A stretch of DNA of 64,000 nt from MFD00082-c5 sp963697995 (GTDB lineage Bacteria > Chlamydiota > Chlamydiia > Chlamydiales > JAJFMB01), in contig OY969110.1 in the NCBI GenBank assembly GCA_963697995.1, positions 1,860,001 to 1,924,000 on the forward strand, given 5' to 3'. The stretch's first letter is position 1. Every line of letters begins with the position of its first letter. The translations under genes and the position numbers were made by a program. Below, piece by piece: positions 15,954-23,656 of this stretch. Below the pieces are notes generated by a model. That model made no database searches. It had not been told where the DNA came from and saw only the letters and a program-made list of their open reading frames with translations.

Positions 15954-16979
15954 ATGTTTCCACAAACTTATGATGTTGAGTATATTTATCTTGATAAGAT
16001 GGGGGTTACACCGCTTCCCGGAAAATTAGGAAAATTATCGGTTTACAACTCAAAAAATTTAAACGAATTCTTTCGTAAATTAAATCCATCGTTAAATGTT
16101 TCATTAAAGATATCTGGAAACTTTAAAAATAATGTAGGTTTTATAAACTTCTTAAGTCAGATAACTCCCCCAAAACTTTTAAAACATCTATCTATTGATA
16201 ACATCGGAATTAAAGATAGTCTATTTAATTTTTTAATTGATGTTAAATCAATAAAAAGTCTTCAATTAAACAACTGCCACATTGTCGGCGATGGAAGACA
16301 ACTTCTAACGAGTCTAGAAAAAAATAAAACTTTAAAACATCTTTCGATTAAAAATAATGGAGCTAAAGAAGGACTATACGACGGAATAATTGATATATTA
16401 TTCAAAAAAAATCAATATAAATCCTTAAATATTCAAGGAAATTTAATTTCTCTAACTTCATTAAACAAAATCCAAGCCATTTTATGTAAAAATAATGGTC
16501 TTCAAAAACTGTTTTTTAGCGTAAACGACCAGATGAATCATAATGATTGGAGTTTAATTGTTTCAAAAGGAATCGAAGGTAATTCCACCCTTTTACAACT
16601 AGGAATCAACAAATATAATTCTGAAAAGACCCTAACCCCCTTAAGTCAAATTGAAGTCATTATTTTAAATAAAGCCCTCAGAAAAAATATCACCCTTCAA
16701 CTTGTAGATTTTGGGCAAGATTTACTTCCCTCCCCAAAAGAGGAATTTAATCACTATGACCTTTTTGAAAAGGTTTTTATACCTCGAAATATCTCTTGTA
16801 TAGCGTCTCTTACACCTCAAGAAGGTCATCATTCAAAACAAATGATCAAAGTTTACATTGGATGCTCTTTAATTAATATTGGAGAGAACATTTTAAACTC
16901 TCTTTCAAATTTCGAAAAACAACACGTAAAAAAAATCAGTATCATTCACGGAAACTTTAATACTTACAAATCAAATTAA
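15954..16979 (+). CDS. Leucine-rich-repeat protein 1, candidate effector
   Basis: 341 residues from ATG 15954, which has an AAAGGAG site; an upstream in-frame ATG (15894) has none and the chosen start aligns with the paralog next door. The middle carries irregular LRRs of ribonuclease-inhibitor type (IKSLQLNNCHIVG; LKHLSIKNNGAKEG; YKSLNIQGNLIS). The C-terminus (VKKISIIHGNF) is strongly conserved with the neighbour. No signal peptide is seen; type III delivery is possible. Very AT-rich, Lys/Asn/Ile-heavy composition. LRRs suggest protein binding rather than catalysis. Confidence 0.6.
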   Translation: MFPQTYDVEYIYLDKMGVTPLPGKLGKLSVYNSKNLNEFFRKLNPSLNVSLKISGNFKNNVGFINFLSQITPPKLLKHLSIDNIGIKDSLFNFLIDVKSIKSLQLNNCHIVGDGRQLLTSLEKNKTLKHLSIKNNGAKEGLYDGIIDILFKKNQYKSLNIQGNLISLTSLNKIQAILCKNNGLQKLFFSVNDQMNHNDWSLIVSKGIEGNSTLLQLGINKYNSEKTLTPLSQIEVIILNKALRKNITLQLVDFGQDLLPSPKEEFNHYDLFEKVFIPRNISCIASLTPQEGHHSKQMIKVYIGCSLINIGENILNSLSNFEKQHVKKISIIHGNFNTYKSN

Positions 16980-17001
16980 TATCAAAGGAATTGAATAAAA
17001 T

Positions 17002-18018
17002 ATGTGGCCGGAACATTTTTTACTTCATTATGTTTATCTAGACAAATTCAACACCACACCTTTAATTAATACTCGCGGAGAATTATGCGTTTATGACCCA
17101 AATGAACTTAATCAAACCATAAGTAGTTTAAAAAATAATAAAAAAATTTCACTTTCAATTACATTTTCCACAAAAAATTATTTCATTCAAAAATTTCAAA
17201 TCAAAAATTTAGTTCCTCCAAATTTAATTACTCAACTATTTATTAACCACACCTTAATTCATTCAAGCGTCTTTATTTTTTTAGAATCAAGCAAAACTCT
17301 AACACATCTTTCTTTAGACGACTGTGATTTAGTAGAAGTTGATGATAATTTCTTTAACGGTTTAAAAATCAACAAAACTATTACGCACTTAAAACTTACA
17401 AATTGTAGATTACTATATGACACAACTGAAAAACTAGTCGATATTCTGGAAAACAAACCAAGATATCAATCATTTGATATCCGATATAATAGAATGGAGA
17501 CAAAAGTATTCAGAAAACTTTGTCGAATTATTGAAATGAACAGAGGCCTTCAAAATTTAGGCTTTGAATTGCTTAAAAATTATCAAGAGCCTCACTGGTC
17601 ATTGGGAATTGCAAAAGCCCTTATAAACAACTCAACTTTAATTAAACTCTTTATTAATCAAACTTTTCCAGATCATATTGATCCCGAATTAGTTTCAACA
17701 TACTCAGATATTTTAAAAGAAGCTTTAAAAACAAATGTCACGCTTTTATCTTTTAATTTAGCTAAAGACCTTTATCATTTATCTGGGGATAATTTTTCTG
17801 CTAATTTTAAAGAATATGAAACGCATAAATTAAACAGTCATTACTATAACCATATAAATAGTGAAACAGAAAAACGAATTCAAACGACTGTAAAAGTTTA
17901 TAAAGGAATGTCTTTGATTCTCATAGGTAATACAATTATTAACTCTTTGACTGAAGAGGAAAAATTAACCGTTAAAAAAATCGTTATAATTCACGGGAAT
18001 TTCCAAAAAACTCAATAA
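17002..18018 (+). CDS. Leucine-rich-repeat protein 2, tandem paralog
   Basis: 338 residues, 22 bp downstream of the first LRR gene with its own AAAGGA. It shares the N-terminal YVYLDKFNTTPL pattern, LRR units (LTHLSLDDCDLVE; ITHLKLTNCRLL) and the C-terminal KVYKGMSLILIG...KKIVIIHGNF block. Sequence identity is otherwise low, so the duplication is old or fast evolving. Both are likely cotranscribed. The same composition and lack of signal peptide make a secreted, host-interacting function plausible but unproven. Confidence 0.6.
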   Translation: MWPEHFLLHYVYLDKFNTTPLINTRGELCVYDPNELNQTISSLKNNKKISLSITFSTKNYFIQKFQIKNLVPPNLITQLFINHTLIHSSVFIFLESSKTLTHLSLDDCDLVEVDDNFFNGLKINKTITHLKLTNCRLLYDTTEKLVDILENKPRYQSFDIRYNRMETKVFRKLCRIIEMNRGLQNLGFELLKNYQEPHWSLGIAKALINNSTLIKLFINQTFPDHIDPELVSTYSDILKEALKTNVTLLSFNLAKDLYHLSGDNFSANFKEYETHKLNSHYYNHINSETEKRIQTTVKVYKGMSLILIGNTIINSLTEEEKLTVKKIVIIHGNFQKTQ

Positions 18019-18090
18019 AAATTTAGTTTAATAGGATTTTATGAGCTTTCCTTTTGGTAACACCACTTTTCCAAGCGCAATAGCCTAACC

Positions 18091-18370
18091 TAGTCGGCCC
18101 TGAAGAATTAAGTGTTCCTTGAAAAAAATTTGCAGTTAACGAGGAGAAGAGACATAGCCTATTTTGCAAGGTTTAATTATATGACAATGAGAAAAGCTTA
18201 AAAATTTTGCGAATGGAACACGCACTCTCCAAAGAAAAAGTGATCCTTTTGCAACAAAAAAAGTGGTGAACGACGATCTAAACCCCCTTGAGGGGTTTGG
18301 TGAGGAGTAAAACGCATTTTTTGTCAAAAGGGGCACTTTTTATTGGAGAGGACTTTTTCAGGGCCGGCTA
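18091..18370. mobile_element. MITE-like element, copy D (long form, tandem unit 1)
   Basis: Bounded by TAGTCGGCCCTGAAGAATT and ACTTTTTCAGGGCCGGCTA. With a TT spacer it forms the first of two 282-bp units that appear identical; the left TIR of this subgroup has acquired GAAGAATT in place of GAAAAAGT. Confidence 0.9.
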
Positions 18371-18372
18371 TT

Positions 18373-18652
18373 TAGTCGGCCCTGAAGAATTAAGTGTTCC
18401 TTGAAAAAAATTTGCAGTTAACGAGGAGAAGAGACATAGCCTATTTTGCAAGGTTTAATTATATGACAATGAGAAAAGCTTAAAAATTTTGCGAATGGAA
18501 CACGCACTCTCCAAAGAAAAAGTGATCCTTTTGCAACAAAAAAAGTGGTGAACGACGATCTAAACCCCCTTGAGGGGTTTGGTGAGGAGTAAAACGCATT
18601 TTTTGTCAAAAGGGGCACTTTTTATTGGAGAGGACTTTTTCAGGGCCGGCTA
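18373..18652. mobile_element. MITE-like element, copy E (long form, tandem unit 2)
   Basis: Appears identical to the unit at 18091-18370 with an exact 282-bp offset, implying very recent duplication by unequal exchange or replication slippage rather than independent insertion. Confidence 0.9.
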
Positions 18653-18654
18653 TT

Positions 18655-18737
18655 TAGTCGGCCCTGAAGAATTAAGTGTTCCTTGAAAAAAATTTGCAGT
18701 TAACGAGGAGAAGAGACATAGCCTATTTTGCAAGGTT
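18655..18737. mobile_element. MITE-like element, copy F (truncated third tandem unit)
   Basis: Same left end as units D and E, then breaks after CCTATTTTGCAAGGTTT, where the stop of the M48 protease gene begins at 18738. The rest of the left module and all of the right module are missing. Confidence 0.85.
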
Positions 18738-19685
18738 TTATTTAAGGGACTCTAGGGCAGAAATCCTCTTGTCTATTGGAGGATGTGTGGCAAAAAGGGA
18801 ACTAAACCCCACATAGTTATCAAAGTACATATGAGCATAAGCATTTCCCGCAGGAGGCATATCGTTCACATCTTGACCCGCTATTTTCTTAAGCGCATTT
18901 TTTATCCCATCAGCATTTCTCGTAAATTGAACTGAAGAAGCATCTGCCAGATACTCTCTTTGACGACTCACGCTTGCCCGAAGGATCGATCCAAACACCC
19001 ATGTAAGAGACCCGGCAACTAAAAAAATCAGAGCCAAAATAAGTAAAGGATTGATCCTATCGCGCCCTGAGGATTGAAATCTTGTAAACTGAAGTAGCCT
19101 GAGCCCTATCGTCAATACAAAGAAAAAACCCATAATCATCGCAGCAAGACGCATATTGATCATCATATCCCCATTATGGATATGCCCAAACTCGTGCCCT
19201 ATGACCCCTTGCAACTCATCCCGATTCAAAAGCTCAAGTGTTCCCCGCGTAACAGCTACAGCTGCATCCTCTTTTTTTAAACCGGCAGCAAACGCATTGA
19301 TTTGCTCTGAATCGATAATATAGGTCGGTGGCACCGGAACAGAGGCTGCCATTGCCATCTCCTGGACAATATTTAAAAGTTGTCTCTCTTTAAAATCGGT
19401 CGTGTTAGGGTTGACAAGGCGCCCCCCAACAGATTCGGCAACGTAGGAGCCCCCTTGCTGCTTAAAGCGGGAATACTGAAAGATGGCCACACCAAAAGTC
19501 ACCAGTGCAAAAATCACGCCTACCATCGGAAACGGTGTGCCGTTCTCCTCGGCATACTCTTCACTTGCAAATCCCCTAGCGCCAAGCTCTGCAAAACAGG
19601 AGGCAATAAAGGTTAACAAAATAAAGAGCGCAATATAAAACCTAGTCGTTCGACGAGCTTGTGCCTGCGCCTTCCAAAAGTCCAT
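18738..19685 (-). CDS. Membrane-bound M48-family zinc metalloprotease (HtpX-like)
   Basis: 315 residues. The zinc-protease motif HEFGH occurs near residue 163 (VIGHEFGHIHNGD), with a downstream glutamate in REYLADASSVQFT. Membrane segments lie at about 17-32, 52-64, 180-198 and 211-232. The GTLELLNRDELQGVIGHE block is typical of HtpX/YggG-type M48 proteins found next to LemA. It likely degrades membrane proteins. The ATG overlaps the lemA stop (TAATG), so both are coupled. The 3' end abuts a truncated mobile element. Confidence 0.88.
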   Translation of the reverse strand: MDFWKAQAQARRTTRFYIALFILLTFIASCFAELGARGFASEEYAEENGTPFPMVGVIFALVTFGVAIFQYSRFKQQGGSYVAESVGGRLVNPNTTDFKERQLLNIVQEMAMAASVPVPPTYIIDSEQINAFAAGLKKEDAAVAVTRGTLELLNRDELQGVIGHEFGHIHNGDMMINMRLAAMIMGFFFVLTIGLRLLQFTRFQSSGRDRINPLLILALIFLVAGSLTWVFGSILRASVSRQREYLADASSVQFTRNADGIKNALKKIAGQDVNDMPPAGNAYAHMYFDNYVGFSSLFATHPPIDKRISALESLK

Positions 19686-20275
19686 TAGAAACTAACCTTT
19701 ACAGCTGATTTTGCAGCCTCATCCTGCACTTCAAAAAGATCTGCTGGATGAAACCCTAAGGCACCTGCTATCAAAACTGCTGGAAAATGTTGCTGTGTGG
19801 TGTTGTATCCCATCACTTGATCGTTATAGGCCTGTCTTGCAAAAGCCACTTTGTTCTCTGTTGAACTTAGCTCCTCTTGTAAAAGACGCATATTTTCACT
19901 AGCTTTTAACTCAGGGTAGTTTTCTGTTAATGCAAAAACGTTCGCAAGAGCCCCGTTTAATCGCCCTTCTGCTCCCATTAACTTTTGTAAAGAGCCTTCA
20001 GCTGGCCCCCCTTCCTCTTTGATCGCCTCTTTTGCGCTAATCGCTTCACTTCTTGCCTTAATAACAGCTTCTAGAGTTCCCTTTTCAAATTGCATATACC
20101 CTTTTACAGTTTCTACAAGATTGGGGATCAAGTCGTAACGGCGCTGCAGTTGCACATCAATCTGCCGCCAAGCATTCTGCACCTGGTTTCTCATGGAAAC
20201 TAAGCGGTTGTAAATCCCGACACCTGCAAAAAAAAGACCACCTAAAACTAACAGCAGTATTAATGTAGTAGACAT
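19685..20275 (-). CDS. lemA: LemA family protein
   Basis: 196 residues: one N-terminal membrane anchor (LILLLVLGGLFFAGVGIYN), then the LemA hallmark VSMRNQVQNAWRQIDVQLQRRYDLIPNLVE and helical body ending FEVQDEAAKSAVKVSF. LemA proteins are membrane-anchored four-helix proteins of unknown biochemical role, commonly encoded with an M48 protease as here. It begins 12 bases after the DoxX gene. Confidence 0.92.
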   Translation of the reverse strand: MSTTLILLLVLGGLFFAGVGIYNRLVSMRNQVQNAWRQIDVQLQRRYDLIPNLVETVKGYMQFEKGTLEAVIKARSEAISAKEAIKEEGGPAEGSLQKLMGAEGRLNGALANVFALTENYPELKASENMRLLQEELSSTENKVAFARQAYNDQVMGYNTTQQHFPAVLIAGALGFHPADLFEVQDEAAKSAVKVSF

Positions 20276-20287
20276 AAGATCCCCCTC

Positions 20288-20803
20288 TTATTTTTTTGTA
20301 CACTGATGACATTTTGAACACTCATCGCATTTCATGCACTCAGTGCAATGGCAGCAAGCTCTTTTCAAAAGAGCATCAATTGAAAACGCCCCCGGACCAA
20401 AACAGAGAACCGCTAAACTCACAAGAAGAAAAGTCACCGGTGGTTGAGTGGCAAATTGAAGGTGATTTACAAACAACTCTTTTGTCGCAGGAAGATGAGC
20501 GGTTGCTAATGCTGTTAACATAATAAGAATCACTGGAATCGAAAAAAGTCTTGCAAAAAGACCAAAAAAGAGGGAAAGCCCTCCCAAAATTTCAAAAATT
20601 CCCACTGTTGGAGCCAAAACTGATGCGTAAGGAATATGTAAATTTTCAAAGAGCTGCACTGTTGCAGGCAAATCATGAAATTTACTAAGCCCAATCTTAA
20701 ATAGGGTAAATCCCCAAAAAAGACGGATAAGTAAAAGGAAGAAAGGCTTTAAAAAACACCCTAAGTGCTTAAGCGCTTGATACTTTTGCGTAAGACAGTG
20801 CAT
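20288..20803 (-). CDS. DoxX-family membrane protein with cysteine-rich tail
   Basis: 171 residues from ATG 20803, which has a GGGGG site; a TTG four codons upstream is less likely. Four hydrophobic segments and the DoxX motifs RLFWGFTLFKIGLSKF and ILGGLSLFFGLFARL are present. Unusually the C-terminus is CCHCTECMKCDECSKCHQC: eight cysteines in about twenty residues, six of them at exact three-residue spacing. This tail could bind metal or act as a thiol relay. Some DoxX proteins work in thiol or oxidative stress complexes. Probably transcribed with lemA and the M48 protease. Confidence 0.8.
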   Translation of the reverse strand: MHCLTQKYQALKHLGCFLKPFFLLLIRLFWGFTLFKIGLSKFHDLPATVQLFENLHIPYASVLAPTVGIFEILGGLSLFFGLFARLFSIPVILIMLTALATAHLPATKELFVNHLQFATQPPVTFLLVSLAVLCFGPGAFSIDALLKRACCHCTECMKCDECSKCHQCTKK

Positions 20804-20832
20804 GATTACCCCCAAATTTGTTGTTTTACTTA

Positions 20833-20861
20833 ATACTACAAATTTTTTTAAGAATAATCAA
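20833..20861 (-). promoter_or_regulatory. Promoter of the doxX-lemA-M48 operon
   Basis: On the minus strand TTGATT (20856-20861), 17-base spacer, TAGTAT (20833-20838), 30 bases before the DoxX ATG. Confidence 0.5.
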
Positions 20862-20868
20862 GTCTTTT

Positions 20869-21168
20869 TTATTGAAGTTCAAGGCTCTCAATGGCAGCAC
20901 TTGGAGTTGCTGGTGGTCGCGATGCTCTCATCATCGAAGAAGTCCAAAGAGAGAGCAAAACACAAAGCGTAAAGAACGCTACCACTAGCCAACCGGTAAA
21001 GCGCCTTAAGATATCACTTGTTGCAGTCCCAAATAGGGAATTGCCTGCATCTCCCCCGAAGGAAGCACCAAAACCGCCCCCTTTTCCCTCTTGTATAAGG
21101 ATCACAAAACAGAGCAAGATGCAAAGGAGCATAAAGAGCGATATAGCTAAAAAATAGAGAACGATCAT
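20869..21168 (-). CDS. secG: Protein translocase subunit SecG
   Basis: 99 residues with two membrane helices (about 2-25 and 58-75) linked by the SecG signature CFVILIQEGKGGGFGASFGG and NSLFGTATSDILRR. It stabilises SecYEG during Sec export. The start overlaps the tpiA stop by 4 bp. Confidence 0.9.
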   Translation of the reverse strand: MIVLYFLAISLFMLLCILLCFVILIQEGKGGGFGASFGGDAGNSLFGTATSDILRRFTGWLVVAFFTLCVLLSLWTSSMMRASRPPATPSAAIESLELQ

Positions 21169-21944
21169 TTGGATTCACCTTCAGTTAGCGGCTTTGAATA
21201 AGCATTATCGATGATTTGAATAAAAAAATCAAGCACAAGAGAAGCTCCCCCTATAAGAAGTCCCCCAACCTCCTCCTCTTTTAGTAACCGCTCGGCATTA
21301 TCCGGACGAACGGACCCCCCATATTGAAGAATCACAGAGGAGCTAATCTCCTCACCAAACAATTCAACTAATACCTCTCGAACAAAATGAAGCGCTTCGT
21401 GAACAAGTTCTGGTGTCGCCGTCTCATCTGTTCCAACGGCCCAAACCGGTTCATAGGCAATGATAGCTCCTCTCATCTGCTCCTTTTCAACCCCAGCAAG
21501 CCCCTCATTTAGTTGAGTTCGCAACACCTCGTGCTCCCTACCCCCCTTGCGCTCCTCTAGAGTTTCCCCAATACATAAAACAGGTTGTATACCCTCTTTT
21601 AAAGCTCTCAAAACTTTTTTATTGATAAAACTATTTGTTTCCCCAAAAATATGGCGTCTCTCGGAGTGGCCAAGTAGGACAAATTTCGCACCCGCATCGA
21701 TCAACATTTTAGCTGCGATCTCCCCAGTAAACGCTCCCTCGGTTGCATCGTTCATATTTTGTGCACCTATCACAAGGGGTGAACCATCAGCTTCCCTTTG
21801 ACACGCATTAATTGCAGTAAAAGGAACGGCTAAAAAAACCCTAGGGGCATCTTTTCTCAAATGTTTTTTTAACTCTTGAATGAAGTTGGTGGCCTCTTCA
21901 ATCGTTTTGTTCATCTTCCAATTACCGGTAATCAATTGAGTCAT
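21165..21944 (-). CDS. tpiA: Triosephosphate isomerase
   Basis: 259 residues. Substrate Lys in GNWKMNKT (residue 9 area), catalytic His in LLGHSERRH, catalytic Glu in AYEPVWAVGT, and phosphate-gripping loops YGGSV and GLLIGGASL. It interconverts dihydroxyacetone phosphate and glyceraldehyde-3-phosphate. It is coupled to secG, which follows it. In Chlamydia tpi is also close to xseA; here they are separated by the nicotinamidase-like family. Confidence 0.95.
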   Translation of the reverse strand: MTQLITGNWKMNKTIEEATNFIQELKKHLRKDAPRVFLAVPFTAINACQREADGSPLVIGAQNMNDATEGAFTGEIAAKMLIDAGAKFVLLGHSERRHIFGETNSFINKKVLRALKEGIQPVLCIGETLEERKGGREHEVLRTQLNEGLAGVEKEQMRGAIIAYEPVWAVGTDETATPELVHEALHFVREVLVELFGEEISSSVILQYGGSVRPDNAERLLKEEEVGGLLIGGASLVLDFFIQIIDNAYSKPLTEGESK

Positions 21945-22055
21945 TTTTGCCGCATCCTATTGAAGAAATTATTTTTAAGGGTTTTCCCTAAACGAAAAGG
22001 GAGATGCTTTGTTATAACACATCACTGTTTAATGCAAAATAGCTTTAAAAGCTCT

Positions 22056-23618
22056 TCAGGTTTTATTTTTTTCTTCTAAAAAAACGGGAACCGAAGGGAT
22101 CCCCATTTTAGTGACGTCTTTGGCCGTATTCGGAGAAAACCCCCGTTTTGGTAGCTCAAAAACGACATTCTTTTCAATTTTGAAATTTTTCAAAAAAGGA
22201 AGATAAGAACTTGTTAACTCTCCTTGAGTGTTAAAAACTGCAGAATTAGAATTGATATCACCAAACTGGTTTGTGACAACAAAAATAGGAATATGCTCTG
22301 CTAGCTGAGACAAAAGTGAGAGCACTTTTTCTGGGATTTCATGTGCTTTAGACCCCTCAGTGCAATAATCGGGCCAAAGATCTTCCAAAAGAGCTTTTAA
22401 AATCGCTTCGGTTTTTTCTCGAGAGTATCTTTTTCCAAGCCCCTTCTGAAACTCATCAATAAAAGAAGCATCCCACTTTCCTTCTCCATCAAAAGCGTCT
22501 TTCATAAAAACAGACTCACCGTCTTTCTCATAACAAAATTCATCAAACAAAATATGATGATCTGATGCGGTAGAAATACTGCAAACGTTGCCCAAGTCCC
22601 TCACAATTCCCTTTTGTTTCTCTTCATCCTCATCAATATGGCGAAACATATAAGGGGTCACTTCTCGAGAAAAGAGCTTTTTGCCGCAAGGCATGTACTC
22701 TCCACTCTTTAATTTTTTTAAAGCTTCTCCCTTAACTGCAACTTTTGTAGGATTCTCTTCAAAAAAAAGAAGACCGAGGTTTTCTTTAATGACAAACTTT
22801 TGACCAATTTCCGATTTTTTCCAAGATTCAGAAATCTTAACTCCTGTCCTGATTCCTTCTGAATTTAATTCTAAAACAACAGGATCATAAGACTCCTCTA
22901 AAGAGTAGTAACCACTAAAAAACAAAGGATGATTTATTCCATTAATCATCTTAGTGATTACAATTAGATCAAATTCATTTTCCTTTAAAAGGGTCTCGAT
23001 ACTTTTACATAATTTATCTTCTTGTATATCGTCCTGTTTAAAAATCTGATTTTGTATGTCTATTAGCGATAAGACCTTAAGGTTTTTACCTTGTAAATCG
23101 GGAAAAATAGACGCGCTATCTGAAGGCAAAGATGAGATCTCATTCACATAACTTATAGGTAAATGCTTCCCCATAAATTCTTTAAAATTAGATCCGTGAT
23201 AAGTGGAGTATAAATTCATCTTCTCAAGCTGTTGAATTCTCACCTTTTTATGCAAATCGGCCACTCTATCCTTCAAATAAGCACTCTGTTGTCCAAGCAC
23301 TTCCTTTGTCTTAAAATGATCAACCGACTGATATCCGATCTTACCAAGAGCAATGAGCCCTCCAAGAAGAGGAGGTAATGTGAGAAGCCCCCAAACAAAC
23401 TGCTTGAGAGATGAGTAAAAATGGGTATTTTTATCCCCTTTAATACGTAAAATTAAAGAACCAAACGCCTTAAGGAGGCTTACCGCGATGTTTGTAATTG
23501 CGGCAAGCGAGGTGAAAAGAACAGTTCCTTCGACAAACTTTAAACGAGGGTTTTGCTGGATTGACTCCATTTGATTTAAAAATCTTCTTAAATTTGATAA
23601 AGTATCGACATTACCCAT
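22056..23618 (-). CDS. Inc-like membrane protein with degenerate nicotinamidase domain (paralog 1)
   Basis: 520 residues, paralogous to the two genes upstream. The N-terminus has two closely spaced hydrophobic segments (about residues 29-56 and 73-97), the bilobed topology of chlamydial inclusion membrane proteins, then a short coiled coil. The C-terminal region aligns with the isochorismatase/nicotinamidase fold of paralog 3: VLSLIDIQNQIF keeps the Asp and LWPDYC resembles LWPDHC. The catalytic Cys is lost (LPKRGFSPNTA), the Lys region reads VVTNQFGD, and the metal motif DFHPKSH is replaced by MINGINH. It is therefore probably a pseudoenzyme retaining a structural or binding role. Confidence 0.7.
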   Translation of the reverse strand: MGNVDTLSNLRRFLNQMESIQQNPRLKFVEGTVLFTSLAAITNIAVSLLKAFGSLILRIKGDKNTHFYSSLKQFVWGLLTLPPLLGGLIALGKIGYQSVDHFKTKEVLGQQSAYLKDRVADLHKKVRIQQLEKMNLYSTYHGSNFKEFMGKHLPISYVNEISSLPSDSASIFPDLQGKNLKVLSLIDIQNQIFKQDDIQEDKLCKSIETLLKENEFDLIVITKMINGINHPLFFSGYYSLEESYDPVVLELNSEGIRTGVKISESWKKSEIGQKFVIKENLGLLFFEENPTKVAVKGEALKKLKSGEYMPCGKKLFSREVTPYMFRHIDEDEEKQKGIVRDLGNVCSISTASDHHILFDEFCYEKDGESVFMKDAFDGEGKWDASFIDEFQKGLGKRYSREKTEAILKALLEDLWPDYCTEGSKAHEIPEKVLSLLSQLAEHIPIFVVTNQFGDINSNSAVFNTQGELTSSYLPFLKNFKIEKNVVFELPKRGFSPNTAKDVTKMGIPSVPVFLEEKNKT

Positions 23619-23656
23619 TAACGACCTCGCCTATTAAATTGCATTGAAAAGCTTCT

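Noticed and set aside
18136..18618. Identical 66-codon frames on the minus strand inside MITE units D and E (also in copy H)
   Set aside because: They lie within non-coding mobile elements, lack ribosome binding sites and are broken in most other copies, so they are by-products of repeat sequence.
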